This document shows, in pieces, positions 9,926 to 19,179 of a DNA stretch of 64,000 nt. Each line of letters opens with the position of its first letter. Position 1 is the stretch's first letter. Source of the stretch: Yoonia vestfoldensis SKA53 (GTDB lineage: Bacteria > Pseudomonadota > Alphaproteobacteria > Rhodobacterales > Rhodobacteraceae); NCBI RefSeq assembly GCF_000152785.1, contig NZ_CH672414.1, forward strand, positions 1,354,505-1,418,504, given 5' to 3'. The translations under genes were made by a program, and so were the position numbers. Below the pieces are notes generated by a model. That model was not told the DNA's origin. It saw only the letters and a program-made list of their open reading frames with translations, and did not search any database.

Positions 9926-9984
9926 GTGATCCCCCCCCGTGTTGAGCGGATCGTATCACTTGCCAAGGCTCTGGCAAGCCTGCG

Positions 9985-11265
9985 TCATTCCATCCGCTTG
10001 CGAATCCGGCTGACCAGGGTCCAGACCAGCAGCAACACGATTGGCGTGGCAACGGCTGTCATCACTGGTTTGGTAATACCGAACGCTGCTTCAAGCGGGG
10101 CGGCCATGTAAAGCGCCAGATTGACCGCGTAATAGCTGATCGCGACGACAGACAGCCCTTCGACGGTGCGTTGCAGGCGCAGTTGCAGATCGGCGCGTTT
10201 GTCCATGCTGGTCAGCAATTCCTGATTCTGCGCCGAGCGTTCCACATCGACCCGCGTACGCAACAGATCGCCCGCACGCAGCGCGCGTTCGGACATTGCG
10301 TAAAGCCGTGCCTCGGTGGATTTGACGGTGCGCATCGCGGGGTCGAAACGGCGCATCATGAATTCACCGAATGTCTGGCGACCGGCAAAGCGTTCCTCGC
10401 GCAGGATTGAAATGCGCTGGTTGACGATGGTTTCATAGGCCCCCGCCGCCCCGAACCGGAATGTGGTCTGCGCGATCGTATTTTCGATCTCGGCCGAGAC
10501 CTGCAACAGCGATTGCAGCACCTTGGCGGCGTCGGCCATCGGCAGGCGCATGTCTTCCAGCAGGCTGGTCAGGATCTGGTCGAATTCCGCCATCTTCGGC
10601 CCAAGCGAGCGCGCCTTGGACAAGGCCAGCATCGACATCGCCTTGTAGGTTTCGATTTCACACAGGCGCTGGACAACACGGCCGATCCGGCGGTCATCGA
10701 CATGCGGGCGCGCGAAAACCGCAAAGCGCATATGCCCTGCGGTATCGATGCGGAAATCGCCCGCGATCACCAGATCGTTTTCCACGACCCGGCTGATCGC
10801 AAGACTTTCCGGCACGAACCAATCCTTCGCTTTTTCAACGATGCCGTCATCACCATCGACAACCTCGATCCGGATCAGGGCGGATGTCACACGTGTGCCT
10901 GGCGCCTTGGACAGCCAATCGTCGGGAAAGACGTCAAAGGTGGCGGCTTCAAACGGGCGCGCGGCAACGCCGTCACCAAAGACCGTGTAGGTCACGAATT
11001 CGGTATGGCTTTCCCATTTCAGCTGATGCTTGCCGATGGTGCCAAAATAATGCGTGGCATCGGGTTGCGGATGCTGCGCGCCGAACCGGTCCAGCAGGTC
11101 GATCAGATGCGCGCGGTCCGCTGCACGGTCACGGCCCGCCGCGTTGCTGGCGGGCTTGATCGCAAGATAGGCCGCACGACTGGGCGCGCCCACTGCCGGA
11201 AATGGCCGCGCATGCAATTCATTCGCCATAGTATAGCGCAGGGGATGGTCGGCAATCGGCGGCAT
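9985..11265 (-). CDS. DUF3422 family membrane protein
   Basis: A 426-residue protein of the DUF3422 family, common in alphaproteobacteria and without assigned function. The N-terminus contains the conserved start PLRYTMANELHARPFP; the central region is soluble and partly helical, with a likely coiled-coil stretch near residues 240-370. The last ~65 residues form two transmembrane helices (VVAISYYAVNLALYMAAP and VATPIVLLLVWTLVS) followed by a basic tail RIRKRME. The protein is probably inner-membrane anchored with its bulk in the cytoplasm. It is a single gene with an AT-rich upstream gap shared with the divergent pseudouridine synthase. Confidence 0.88.
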   Translation of the reverse strand: MPPIADHPLRYTMANELHARPFPAVGAPSRAAYLAIKPASNAAGRDRAADRAHLIDLLDRFGAQHPQPDATHYFGTIGKHQLKWESHTEFVTYTVFGDGVAARPFEAATFDVFPDDWLSKAPGTRVTSALIRIEVVDGDDGIVEKAKDWFVPESLAISRVVENDLVIAGDFRIDTAGHMRFAVFARPHVDDRRIGRVVQRLCEIETYKAMSMLALSKARSLGPKMAEFDQILTSLLEDMRLPMADAAKVLQSLLQVSAEIENTIAQTTFRFGAAGAYETIVNQRISILREERFAGRQTFGEFMMRRFDPAMRTVKSTEARLYAMSERALRAGDLLRTRVDVERSAQNQELLTSMDKRADLQLRLQRTVEGLSVVAISYYAVNLALYMAAPLEAAFGITKPVMTAVATPIVLLLVWTLVSRIRKRME

Positions 11266-11408
11266 GGTCAGGCGCTTTCACAATAAGATCCTATGTACAC
11301 TAGCGCAGCAATTCAGAGTGTAAATATAAAATCGTTGATTTATAAATACTTAGTAGCACACAAAGGTATACGGTGGACGGCACGGGGCAGCGCAGGCTAG
11401 AAAACGCC

Positions 11409-11960
11409 ATGTCGCGCATCTTGTTGTTGAACAAACCTTATGGCGTGCTGTCGCAATTCACCGATGCGCGCAGCCCGTCGCCGCGCCCGACGCTGTCGGG
11501 CTTTGTCACGGTGCCCGGCGTTTATCCCGCAGGGCGCCTGGACCGCGACAGCGAAGGATTGCTGGTCCTGACAGATGACGGGGCCTTGCAGGCGCGGATC
11601 GCCGATCCACGCCACAAACTGCCAAAAACCTATCTGGTGCAGGTCGAAGGCGCACCTACCGACGCCGATCTGGCACTGCTGCGGCATGGCGTGACACTGA
11701 ATGATGGACCAACGCGGCCTGCGCAGGTGCAGCGCATTGCGCCCCCTGCCTTATGGGAGCGCGACCCGCCTGTCCGGTTTCGCAAATCGGTGCCAGATCA
11801 GTGGATCGAGATCACGATCCACGAAGGTCGCAACCGGCAGGTGCGCAGGATGACCGCGCATATCGGATTTCCGACGTTGCGGCTGGTACGCTGGCAGATC
11901 GGGGATTGGACATTGGACGGGCTGGCGCCCGGTGCCTGGCGGGATAGCGCGCTGCGGTGA
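11409..11960 (+). CDS. rluE: 23S rRNA pseudouridine synthase, RsuA/RluE type
   Basis: Isomerises a uridine in large-subunit rRNA; RluE of E. coli modifies U2457. The protein has 183 residues from ATG 11409, an internal start chosen because the family begins [17 protein letters not shown]. The catalytic motif [17 protein letters not shown], with the active Asp, is near residue 43, and the RsuA-type segment [23 protein letters not shown] near 145 is shown here by its core NRQVRRM. There is no S4 domain at the N-terminus, as in RluE. It is followed by a strong palindrome and the tRNA-Leu gene on the other strand. Confidence 0.9.
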   Translation: MSRILLLNKPYGVLSQFTDARSPSPRPTLSGFVTVPGVYPAGRLDRDSEGLLVLTDDGALQARIADPRHKLPKTYLVQVEGAPTDADLALLRHGVTLNDGPTRPAQVQRIAPPALWERDPPVRFRKSVPDQWIEITIHEGRNRQVRRMTAHIGFPTLRLVRWQIGDWTLDGLAPGAWRDSALR

Positions 11961-11978
11961 TGTGGCGGCGGGGGGCGC

Positions 11979-12003
11979 AAGGTTTTTTGGGCCAAAAAAC
12001 CTT
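11979..12003. terminator. perfect palindrome, probable bidirectional terminator
   Basis: Two exact 12-base arms, AAGGTTTTTTGG and its complement, flank a single G. It lies 18 bases after the pseudouridine synthase stop and 40 bases after the 3' end of the minus-strand tRNA. With T-runs on both strands it could end transcripts from both sides, although the stem itself carries the T-run and a one-base loop would have to open. Confidence 0.5.
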
Positions 12004-12043
12004 CAGCACGCGGACCGGTCTGTTGGGGTGACACGCCAGACAA

Positions 12044-12130
12044 TGGTGCGGTCGGGGGGACTCGAACCCCCACGAATGTTACTTCACAGCGACCTCAACG
12101 CTGCGCGTCTACCAATTCCGCCACGACCGC
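12044..12130 (-). tRNA. tRNA-Leu, anticodon GAG
   Basis: The minus strand gives a class II tRNA: acceptor stem GCGGTCG/CGACCGC, D arm with AATTGGTAGA, anticodon stem CAGCG/CGCTG with loop TTGAGGT (anticodon GAG, reading CUC/CUU), a long variable arm, and a T arm GGGGG-TTCGAGT-CCCCC. The discriminator is A and the CCA end is encoded (12044-12046). The long variable arm and the A discriminator agree with leucine. Confidence 0.96.
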
Positions 12131-12237
12131 AAGTCCATAGGCTGGTAAGTGCCGTTCTCATAGACGAGGCGATTTGCGATGCCAAGAGGGAAATCAAGTC
12201 CCTTCCCATCGCCCATCTGGGCGTTTATCTCCAACGC

Positions 12238-12882
12238 ATGGTAGAATGGATCATCACCGAAGGGCTGACAGCGTATGACGACGCGTTGGCCTTTATGGAG
12301 GCCCGCGTGAACGCGATCATCGCGGGCGAGGCGGCGGAATGTATCTGGTTGCTGGAACATCCGCCACTTTACACCGCAGGGACCTCTGCCAAAGCGGCGG
12401 ACCTGATCGCGCCTGACCGGTTTCCAGTGCATGACGCACGGCGCGGCGGCGAATACACCTATCACGGGCCGGGGCAGCGGGTTGTCTATGTCATGCTCGA
12501 TGTGGGCAAGCGCGGACACGACCTGCGCCGCTTTGTGCAAGATCTGGAAAACTGGGTCATTGGCACGCTGGACGCCTTCAACATCAAGGGCGAGATCCGG
12601 CCGGGCCGTGTCGGCGTCTGGGTGCAGCGCCCGGACAAGCCGCGCAATGCGGACGGCGCGCTGGCCGAGGACAAGATCGCCGCAATCGGGATTCGCATGC
12701 GTAAATGGGTGTCGTTCCATGGCCTTGCGATCAATGTGGACCCAGACCTGTCGCATTTCGACGGCATTGTGCCCTGCGGTATCCGCGATCATGGCGTGAC
12801 GTCGCTGGTGGACCTTGGCCTGCCTGTCAGCATGGCCGATCTGGACGTCGCCCTGCGGCAGCGTTTCGCGGATGTCATGTAG
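12238..12882 (+). CDS. lipB: lipoyl(octanoyl) transferase
   Basis: Transfers the octanoyl group from acyl carrier protein to lipoate-dependent enzymes, the first step of lipoyl assembly. The start is ATG 12238, giving 214 residues; a longer upstream reading would run back through the tRNA gene and is rejected. Motifs: [17 protein letters not shown] near residue 34, [16 protein letters not shown] near 69, [18 protein letters not shown] near 142 with the catalytic Lys, and [14 protein letters not shown] near 178 with the catalytic Cys. The stop codon lies inside a repeat-type palindrome. Confidence 0.96.
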   Translation: MVEWIITEGLTAYDDALAFMEARVNAIIAGEAAECIWLLEHPPLYTAGTSAKAADLIAPDRFPVHDARRGGEYTYHGPGQRVVYVMLDVGKRGHDLRRFVQDLENWVIGTLDAFNIKGEIRPGRVGVWVQRPDKPRNADGALAEDKIAAIGIRMRKWVSFHGLAINVDPDLSHFDGIVPCGIRDHGVTSLVDLGLPVSMADLDVALRQRFADVM

Positions 12883-12904
12883 GGTCGATTTCAATCCACC
12901 TTAC
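12879..12904. repeat. palindromic repeat, degenerate copy at lipB stop
   Basis: GTAGGGTCGATT and AATCCACCTTAC, separated by TC, form an inverted repeat with two mismatches. It matches the palindromes at 25075-25100 and 51835-51864 (core GTAAGGTGG). It overlaps the lipB stop codon. Confidence 0.6.
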
Positions 12905-13058
12905 GCGGTCAGCCGATCCCCAGCCTGCGCCAATTTTACCCAGCATCCCCGCCGCATCCGCAGTTGCCCATACCGGTGCAAGCGACTAGAACATCCGACA
13001 ACGACCGCCGTATATTGAATCGGCGGCGTCGATCTGTAGCCAAAACGAGGAGAGCCAC

Positions 13059-14717
13059 ATGGCGGACGCAGCCATCCACGGCGACGCACATCAGGACAAC
13101 CGGAGTGCCTTTACACGGTGGTTCATGTCCACCAACCACAAGGACATCGGGATCCTGTATCTGTTCACAGCAGGTGTTCTAGGGTTCATTTCGGTGGCGT
13201 TCACCGTTTATATGCGCCTCGAGCTCATGTATCCGGGTGTACAATACATGTGCCTAGAAGGGTTCATGACCGATCCCTGCACACCCAACGGCCATCTATG
13301 GAACGTCCTGATCACCTATCATGGTGTTCTTATGATGTTCTTTGTCGTGATTCCGGCCCTGTTCGGGGGCTTTGGCAATTACTTCATGCCACTGCAGATC
13401 GGCGCGCCCGATATGGCGTTTCCGCGGTTGAACAACCTGTCTTTCTGGATGTTCGTGGCCGGTGGTGCGATGGGTGTGGCTTCGATGCTGGCACCGGGTG
13501 GCAATGGCCAGCTTGGGTCGGGCGTTGGTTGGGTCATGTACCCGCCGCTGTCGACCAATGAAGCAGGCATGTCGATGGATCTGGCGATCTTCGCCGTGCA
13601 CCTGTCGGGGGCCTCGTCGATCCTGGGCGCGATCAACATCATCACGACCTTTCTGAACATGCGTGCGCCGGGCATGACCCTGCACAAAGTGCCGCTGTTT
13701 GCCTGGTCGATCTTTGTGACCGCCTGGATGATCCTGCTGGCGCTGCCGGTTCTGGCGGGTGCAATCACCATGCTGCTGACCGACCGCAATTTCGGCACGA
13801 CCTTTTTCCAGCCTGAAGGCGGCGGTGATCCGGTCCTGTACCAGCACATCCTGTGGTTCTTTGGCCATCCCGAAGTCTATATCATCATTATCCCCGGCTT
13901 TGGCATCATCAGCCACGTCATCGCCACCTTCAGCCGCAAGCCGATCTTCGGCTATCTGCCCATGGTCTATGCGATGGTCGCGATTGCGGTTCTGGGCTTT
14001 GTTGTCTGGGCGCACCACATGTATACCGTGGGCATGTCCCTGACCCAGCAAAGCTATTTCATGCTGGCGACAATGGTCATCGCGGTGCCGACCGGCGTCA
14101 AGATCTTCTCTTGGATCGCGACGATGTGGGGTGGCTCGATCGAGTTCAAGACACCGATGCTTTGGGCGTTTGGTTTCTTGTTCCTGTTCACCGTCGGTGG
14201 TGTGACCGGCATCGTGCTGTCACAGGCCGCCGTGGACCGTGTGTATCATGACACCTATTATGTCGTGGCGCATTTCCACTATGTGATGAGTCTTGGTGCG
14301 GTGTTCGCCATCTTTGCGGGGATCTATTTCTACCTGCCAAAGATGTCCGGCCGTATGTATCCCGAATGGGCTGGCAAGCTGCATTTCTGGGCCATGTTCA
14401 TCGGTGCAAACCTGACATTCTTCCCACAGCACTTTCTGGGCCGTCAGGGCATGCCACGCCGCTACATCGACTATCCCGACGCCTTTGCGCTGTGGAACCT
14501 GGTGTCGTCATGGGGTGCGTTCCTGTCGTTTGCATCTTTCGTGTTCTTTATCGGTGTGATCGCCTGGACATTGCTGCGCGGCCGCGTTGTGACGGAAAAC
14601 AACCCGTGGAACGAATATGCTGATACGCTGGAATGGACCCTGCCCTGCCCACCGCCTGAGCATACGTTCGAGACGCTGCCCAAGCGCGAAGACTGGGACA
14701 AGCAACACGCCCACTAG
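13059..14717 (+). CDS. ctaD: cytochrome c oxidase subunit I (aa3 type)
   Basis: Catalytic subunit of the terminal haem-copper oxidase, reducing oxygen to water and pumping protons across the inner membrane. It has 552 residues and twelve membrane spans. Ligands seen are the low-spin haem His in [10 protein letters not shown], the CuB His and cross-linked Tyr in [15 protein letters not shown], the two CuB His in WAHHMYTVG, and the haem a3/low-spin His pair in VAHFHYVMS. The [20 protein letters not shown] region carries D-channel residues. The start ATG has GAGGAGA upstream. It is alone, with other oxidase subunits elsewhere, as usual in Rhodobacterales, and has its own terminator. Confidence 0.98.
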   Translation: MADAAIHGDAHQDNRSAFTRWFMSTNHKDIGILYLFTAGVLGFISVAFTVYMRLELMYPGVQYMCLEGFMTDPCTPNGHLWNVLITYHGVLMMFFVVIPALFGGFGNYFMPLQIGAPDMAFPRLNNLSFWMFVAGGAMGVASMLAPGGNGQLGSGVGWVMYPPLSTNEAGMSMDLAIFAVHLSGASSILGAINIITTFLNMRAPGMTLHKVPLFAWSIFVTAWMILLALPVLAGAITMLLTDRNFGTTFFQPEGGGDPVLYQHILWFFGHPEVYIIIIPGFGIISHVIATFSRKPIFGYLPMVYAMVAIAVLGFVVWAHHMYTVGMSLTQQSYFMLATMVIAVPTGVKIFSWIATMWGGSIEFKTPMLWAFGFLFLFTVGGVTGIVLSQAAVDRVYHDTYYVVAHFHYVMSLGAVFAIFAGIYFYLPKMSGRMYPEWAGKLHFWAMFIGANLTFFPQHFLGRQGMPRRYIDYPDAFALWNLVSSWGAFLSFASFVFFIGVIAWTLLRGRVVTENNPWNEYADTLEWTLPCPPPEHTFETLPKREDWDKQHAH

Positions 14718-14731
14718 CGGCGTCACAAATC

Positions 14732-14760
14732 AAAAGCCCCCGCGTTGCGGGGGCTTTTTT
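14732..14760 (+). terminator. rho-independent terminator of ctaD
   Basis: A 12-base stem AAAAGCCCCCGC / GCGGGGGCTTTT with a three-base loop, followed by TT, starts 14 bases after the ctaD stop. The A-run on the left side would let it act on the minus strand as well. Confidence 0.88.
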
Positions 14761-14866
14761 CGTTTTGGGCTGTGGCAAAACGCCTGACCGGCGCAAGACA
14801 CCAGTGACAGTTTCACGCATGGCTCTAGGTTTGTGCAAAGACCAGACTGCACGCCGAGGAAACGAC

Positions 14867-15367
14867 ATGCCCTATCAGTGGACACCCGATCAGCCCGACA
14901 GACAAACCGACTGGCAATTGAGCCTGTGGCCTTACCGGTCGCTGTTGCGCAAGGATTTCGTGCTGTTCATGGGGGCGACAGCGGCGCTGGTGGCGCTGCC
15001 GCTGATCTCGCTTTTGGGGACGGTGGTTGTCTGGGCCTTGCTGCCGTTTTTCGGGCTGATGTTCTGGGGGCTGTGGACCGCGATCAACATCAGTTACAAA
15101 CGCGGTGAGGTGTTGGAAGAACTGGCCGTGGATGACACAACCGCGCATCTGATCCGCCATAACCCCAAGGGCGAAAAGCTGGAATGGCACGCCAACCGCT
15201 ATTGGGTGACGGTGCATCTGCATCCCAAGGGCGGGCCGGTCGAAAATTACATCACCCTGCGCGGCGGCGACCGCGAGGTTGAAATCGGGGCCTTTCTGGA
15301 TGTGTCAGAACGGCTGGCGCTCTATGGTGATCTCAAACGTGCCTTGCGCAGCGATCAAGCAACCTGA
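14867..15367 (+). CDS. DUF2244 family membrane protein
   Basis: A 166-residue integral membrane protein of the DUF2244 family, often found beside cytochrome oxidase genes in alphaproteobacteria; function unassigned. The start is ATG 14867 with CGAGGAA upstream; a longer reading from 14765 runs out of the ctaD terminator and is unlikely. Two hydrophobic helices lie near residues 31-70 (VLFMGATAALVALPLIS and VVWALLPFFGLMFWGLW). A cytoplasmic domain of about 90 residues follows, with HLIRHNPKGEKLEWHANRYW shown by its core GEKLEWHANRYW and the end VEIGAFLDVSER typical of the family. Confidence 0.85.
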   Translation: MPYQWTPDQPDRQTDWQLSLWPYRSLLRKDFVLFMGATAALVALPLISLLGTVVVWALLPFFGLMFWGLWTAINISYKRGEVLEELAVDDTTAHLIRHNPKGEKLEWHANRYWVTVHLHPKGGPVENYITLRGGDREVEIGAFLDVSERLALYGDLKRALRSDQAT

Positions 15368-15384
15368 CGCGGAACAGAAACTTT

Positions 15385-15428
15385 GATGCCTCCGGCGGGG
15401 ATATTGAGGCTCGGAAGATGATGAAAGA
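15385..15428. repeat. intergenic repeat, copy C
   Basis: GCCTCCGGCGGGGATATT followed by GGAAGATGATGAAAGA sits between the convergent DUF2244 and YqeY genes. Related copies are at 26057-26120, 39371-39432 and 54503-54538. All lie at or just after the 3' ends of genes. Confidence 0.6.
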
Positions 15429-15430
15429 CG

Positions 15431-15892
15431 CTATCCCAGCCGCGATTTGACCATCGGTCCGGCCTTGGCGAAATCCATCTGGCCGGTGTATTTGGTTTTC
15501 AGTTCCGCCATCACCTTGCCCATGTCGCGGATGCTGGTGGCCCCGACAGCGGCGATGGCCGCATCCACGGCGGATTCGGCTTCGGACAAGGACAGCTGGC
15601 GGGGCAGGAATTCCTCGATCACCTTGATCTCGGCCAGTTCCTTTTCAGCGAGTTCCAATCGGCCGCCTTCTTCATAGGCGCGCGCGCTTTCCTGGCGTTG
15701 CTTGACCATCCGGCCCATGATCGCAAGGACATCAGCATCCGACAGGCCTGCGGCTTCGTCAGCGGTGCCGCGCATGGCGATGTCACGGTCCTTGATCGCT
15801 GCGTTGATCAGGCGCAATGTGGACAGCCTGTCGGCTTCTTTCGCTCTCATCGCATCGGTCAGTGCCGTCGTGATCCGGTCGCGCAGCTGCAT
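15431..15892 (-). CDS. yqeY: GatB/YqeY domain protein
   Basis: A 153-residue protein made only of the helical YqeY domain, which is also the C-terminal tRNA-binding tail of GatB. Stand-alone YqeY may bind tRNA, but its cellular role is not settled. Typical segments are MQLRDRITTALTDAMRAKE at the start, RLSTLRLINAAIKDRDI near residue 23, EEFLPRQLSLSEAE near 92, and DMGKVMAELKTKY near 122. It is divergent from carA across a 170-base gap, a common pairing in alphaproteobacteria. Confidence 0.92.
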   Translation of the reverse strand: MQLRDRITTALTDAMRAKEADRLSTLRLINAAIKDRDIAMRGTADEAAGLSDADVLAIMGRMVKQRQESARAYEEGGRLELAEKELAEIKVIEEFLPRQLSLSEAESAVDAAIAAVGATSIRDMGKVMAELKTKYTGQMDFAKAGPMVKSRLG

Positions 15893-16063
15893 GGAAAATC
15901 CTGTTCTTTTGCCGATAACGAAAGTGCATGCTACCCCTTTGCGCCAGCGGTGACAAGCAGACTGACGCCATGGTATCCCTTATTTGCAAGGCGGCACTCC
16001 GGCCTTGACCCTGTGGCTGTGCACCCGTAAACCCGCACCAATTTGACCAATGGAGATCCGCTC

Positions 16064-17212
16064 ATGACGCAGAAACCGACGGCTTGCCTTGCACTGGCGG
16101 ATGGGACGATCTTTTACGGCATGGGCTTTGGCGCTGTGGGGGAAACTGTCGCCGAGCTGTGTTTCAACACCGCGATGACGGGCTATCAGGAAATCATGAC
16201 AGACCCGTCCTATGCCGGGCAGATCATCACCTTTACCTTTCCCCATATCGGCAACACTGGCGTCAATACCGACGATGATGAAACCGCTGATCCGGTCGCG
16301 GCGGGAATGGTTGTCAAATGGGACCCGACCGAGGCATCCAACTGGCGCGCCACAGGAGAGCTGAAAAGCTGGCTGGCCGCGCGCAACCGGATTGGCATGG
16401 GAGGCGTCGACACCCGCCGCCTGACCCGTGCGATCCGCCAGCAGGGTGCGCCGCATGTCGCCTTGGCCCATCATCCAGACGGCGTATTCGATCTGGAAAA
16501 ACTGGTCGCCAAGGCCCGCGCCTTTGCCGGTCTGGAAGGACTAGATCTGGCAAAGGATGTGACCTGCGCGCAATCTTATCACTGGAATGAAATGCGGTGG
16601 GCCTGGCCCGAAGGCCATCAGCCACAGACGCAAGCCCGCCACAAGGTTGTTGCGGTCGATTTCGGCGCCAAGCGCAATATCCTGCGTTGTCTGGCATCGG
16701 CTGGTTGCGATGTGACCGTCCTGCCCGCCAGCGCCAGCGCCGAGGATGTGCTGGCCCTGAACCCCGATGGCGTGTTCCTGTCCAATGGTCCGGGCGATCC
16801 TGCGGCCACCGGTGTTTATGCCGTGCCGATGATCCAGGGTGTGCTGGCAACCGATATTCCGGTCTTTGGCATCTGTCTGGGGCATCAGATGCTGGCGCTG
16901 GCCTTGGGCGCGCGCACCATCAAGATGAACCACGGTCATCACGGGGCCAACCATCCGGTCAAAGATATGCAGACCGGCAAGGTAGAGATCACATCGATGA
17001 ACCACGGCTTTACCGTGGACAGCCAGACCCTGCCTGCGGGTGTCATCGAAACCCATGTGTCGCTGTTTGACGGGTCCAATTGCGGTATCCGCCTTGATGG
17101 CCGCCCGGTGTTCAGCGTGCAATACCACCCAGAGGCCAGCCCCGGCCCGCAGGACAGCTATTACCTGTTCGAACGCTTTGCCGAGGCGATGGATACCCGC
17201 GCCGCGCGCTGA
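16064..17212 (+). CDS. carA: carbamoyl-phosphate synthase small subunit
   Basis: Glutaminase subunit that supplies ammonia to CarB for carbamoyl phosphate, shared by pyrimidine and arginine synthesis. The start ATG 16064 has TGGAGAT eight bases upstream, giving 382 residues; an ATG seven codons earlier lacks such a site. The N-terminal CarA domain shows FNTAMTGYQEIMTDPSYAGQ in its core words TGYQEI and DPSY, and GGVDTRRLTRAIR near 115. The C-terminal class I amidotransferase domain has the nucleophile in VFGICLGHQMLALALG near 268 and QYHPEASPGP near 352. carB is not adjacent. Confidence 0.97.
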   Translation: MTQKPTACLALADGTIFYGMGFGAVGETVAELCFNTAMTGYQEIMTDPSYAGQIITFTFPHIGNTGVNTDDDETADPVAAGMVVKWDPTEASNWRATGELKSWLAARNRIGMGGVDTRRLTRAIRQQGAPHVALAHHPDGVFDLEKLVAKARAFAGLEGLDLAKDVTCAQSYHWNEMRWAWPEGHQPQTQARHKVVAVDFGAKRNILRCLASAGCDVTVLPASASAEDVLALNPDGVFLSNGPGDPAATGVYAVPMIQGVLATDIPVFGICLGHQMLALALGARTIKMNHGHHGANHPVKDMQTGKVEITSMNHGFTVDSQTLPAGVIETHVSLFDGSNCGIRLDGRPVFSVQYHPEASPGPQDSYYLFERFAEAMDTRAAR

Positions 17213-17277
17213 GGACGCATTAACCAGTCCTTAACCATGTGGCGCGATACCTGATCCGGTCACGGGACAGGTGCCAT

Positions 17278-19179
17278 ATGCTTGATTTCATCACCGATTC
17301 CGCTGTTGCCGCCCGCCTGACCGATACGGATGTGGCGCTGTTGCAATCCTTGTTGGCCAGGCATCTGTTGGATCAGGGACAGGCCGACCGTGCCGCTGCC
17401 GCGGCGCTGCGTCTGGATGTGCCGCTGAGCGATATATTGCTGCGCGATTACAACCTGCCATCGCGGACAATCGCCCGCTATCTGGCAAAAGCCCATGGCG
17501 CGCAGGTTGTTGATCCGACCCGCCGCCCAGCGGATGCAACGCTGATCGCCCGCTGGGGCGCACGGGATTGCCTGCGCCGCGGGGTGCTGCCATGGCGCGC
17601 TGCGCAGGGTACGGTCACGGTCCTGACCACCTGCCCCACCCGTTTCGCCGCTGCGCGCCCCGATCTGGAACAGGTCTTTGGCCGCATCCGCATGGCGATC
17701 ACCACCGAGGCCAAGCTGACCGATGCCATCGCCACCCTGCATGGCCCCATCTTTGCGGCGGATGCGGAGACTTGCGTGCCTGCCACCGAAAGCTGCCGGA
17801 CATGGGACGCGGCCCGCGCCGCGCGGCTGGCGCTGGCCATGGCGGTGGCCATCATGGCCTGTGCGGTCCTTGATCTGGGTGCGCTGATCATCGCAGTCAC
17901 GCTTTGGGCGATGGTCGTGCTGATCGCTACGACGCTGCTGAAAGCGGCCGCCGTGATCATCGGGATGCGCGCGCGCGCCCACGACCCCCGCCCCGTGGCC
18001 GAGGCCGATCTGCCGGTGATCACGATGCTGATCCCGCTTTACCGCGAAACGGCGATTGCGTCGCATCTGCTGGTGCGGCTGGCGGCGCTGCGCTATCCGC
18101 GCGCCTTGCTTGATGTCTGTCTTGTGCTGGAACAGGATGACGCGACCACCCGCGCGACGCTGGCGCGCACCCAGCTACCGGGCTGGATCAGGGCCATCAT
18201 CGTCCCGCCCGGTCAGGTCAAGACCAAGCCACGCGCGCTGAATTATGCGCTGCCCTTCGCGCGGGGCAGCATCATCGGCGTCTGGGATGCCGAAGACGCA
18301 CCCGCCCCCGACCAATTGCACGTCGTGGCCCGCCATTTCGCCGCCGCTGGGGCGCATGTCGCATGCCTGCAAGGGGTGCTGGATTATTACAATGCCGGCA
18401 CCAACTGGCTGACCCGCTGTTTCACCATCGAATATGCGGCATGGTTCCGTGTCGTCCTGCCGGGGCTGGCGCGGTTGGGACTGGTGGTGCCTTTGGGCGG
18501 CACGACGCTGTTTTTCCGGCGCAGCGTGCTGGAAACCTTGGGCGCATGGGACGCGCATAACGTGACCGAGGATGCGGATCTGGGCCTGCGTCTGGCGCGG
18601 CGCGGCTATGTGACCGCGCTGATCCCGACCCTGACGATGGAAGAGGCCAATGGCCGCGCCTGGCCTTGGGTCAAGCAACGCGCGCGCTGGCTGAAAGGTT
18701 ACGCCATCACCTATGGCGTCCATATGCGCAGCCCCGTGCGCCTGTTGCGCGATCTGGGGCTGTGGCAATTCATCGGGGTGCAGGTGTTGTTTCTAGGCAC
18801 GCTGAGCCTGTTTGCCCTGATGCCCTTGTTCTGGTCGCTCTGGCTGATCCCGCTGGGGGTGGCGCATCCGCTGCATGGCTGGCTGTCGGCAGGGGCGTTC
18901 TGGGCGATGACCTATGCGTTTATCGCGGCCGAGGCGCTGGCCTTGCTGGTCAATCTTGTGGGGCTACACAAGGCGGGCCGTCTGCGGCTGTGGGGCTGGG
19001 CGCTGACGCTGCCGGCTTATTTCCCGCTGGGTACGCTGGCGGCCTATCGCGGGCTGGCCGAACTGGCCACAAGGCCGTTCTATTGGGACAAGACCGCGCA
19101 TGGCGTGGTGCTGACGGGGCTGAAACCGCCCGCTAATCTGCCGCCTCGACCTTTGCCGCATCCAGTTTCAGCCGCGTAA
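17278..19179 (+). CDS. membrane glycosyltransferase, family 2, with GspE-type N-terminal domain
   Basis: A 633-residue membrane enzyme expected to make or export a polysaccharide; acceptor and sugar unknown. The first ~150 residues resemble the GSPII_E N-terminal domain of secretion ATPases (LLRDYNLPSRTIARYLAKAHG; then VVDPTRRPADATL). Two membrane helices follow near 195-230. The GT2 catalytic domain has LIPLYRE near 258, the metal-binding DAEDAP near 336, TEDADLGLRLARRGY near 430 and the processive-enzyme motif KQRARWLKGY near 465. Three or four more helices end the protein. It overlaps the convergent GntR gene by 47 bases at their 3' ends. Confidence 0.85.
   Translation: MLDFITDSAVAARLTDTDVALLQSLLARHLLDQGQADRAAAAALRLDVPLSDILLRDYNLPSRTIARYLAKAHGAQVVDPTRRPADATLIARWGARDCLRRGVLPWRAAQGTVTVLTTCPTRFAAARPDLEQVFGRIRMAITTEAKLTDAIATLHGPIFAADAETCVPATESCRTWDAARAARLALAMAVAIMACAVLDLGALIIAVTLWAMVVLIATTLLKAAAVIIGMRARAHDPRPVAEADLPVITMLIPLYRETAIASHLLVRLAALRYPRALLDVCLVLEQDDATTRATLARTQLPGWIRAIIVPPGQVKTKPRALNYALPFARGSIIGVWDAEDAPAPDQLHVVARHFAAAGAHVACLQGVLDYYNAGTNWLTRCFTIEYAAWFRVVLPGLARLGLVVPLGGTTLFFRRSVLETLGAWDAHNVTEDADLGLRLARRGYVTALIPTLTMEEANGRAWPWVKQRARWLKGYAITYGVHMRSPVRLLRDLGLWQFIGVQVLFLGTLSLFALMPLFWSLWLIPLGVAHPLHGWLSAGAFWAMTYAFIAAEALALLVNLVGLHKAGRLRLWGWALTLPAYFPLGTLAAYRGLAELATRPFYWDKTAHGVVLTGLKPPANLPPRPLPHPVSAA

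Noticed and set aside
11281..11372. AT-rich stretch between DUF3422 and the pseudouridine synthase as a small RNA gene
   Set aside because: No terminator-like hairpin or stable fold is apparent; a divergent promoter region explains the composition.
11932..12237. An extension of the lipB frame upstream to 11932
   Set aside because: It would translate the palindrome and the tRNA-Leu gene; family similarity begins at ATG 12238.
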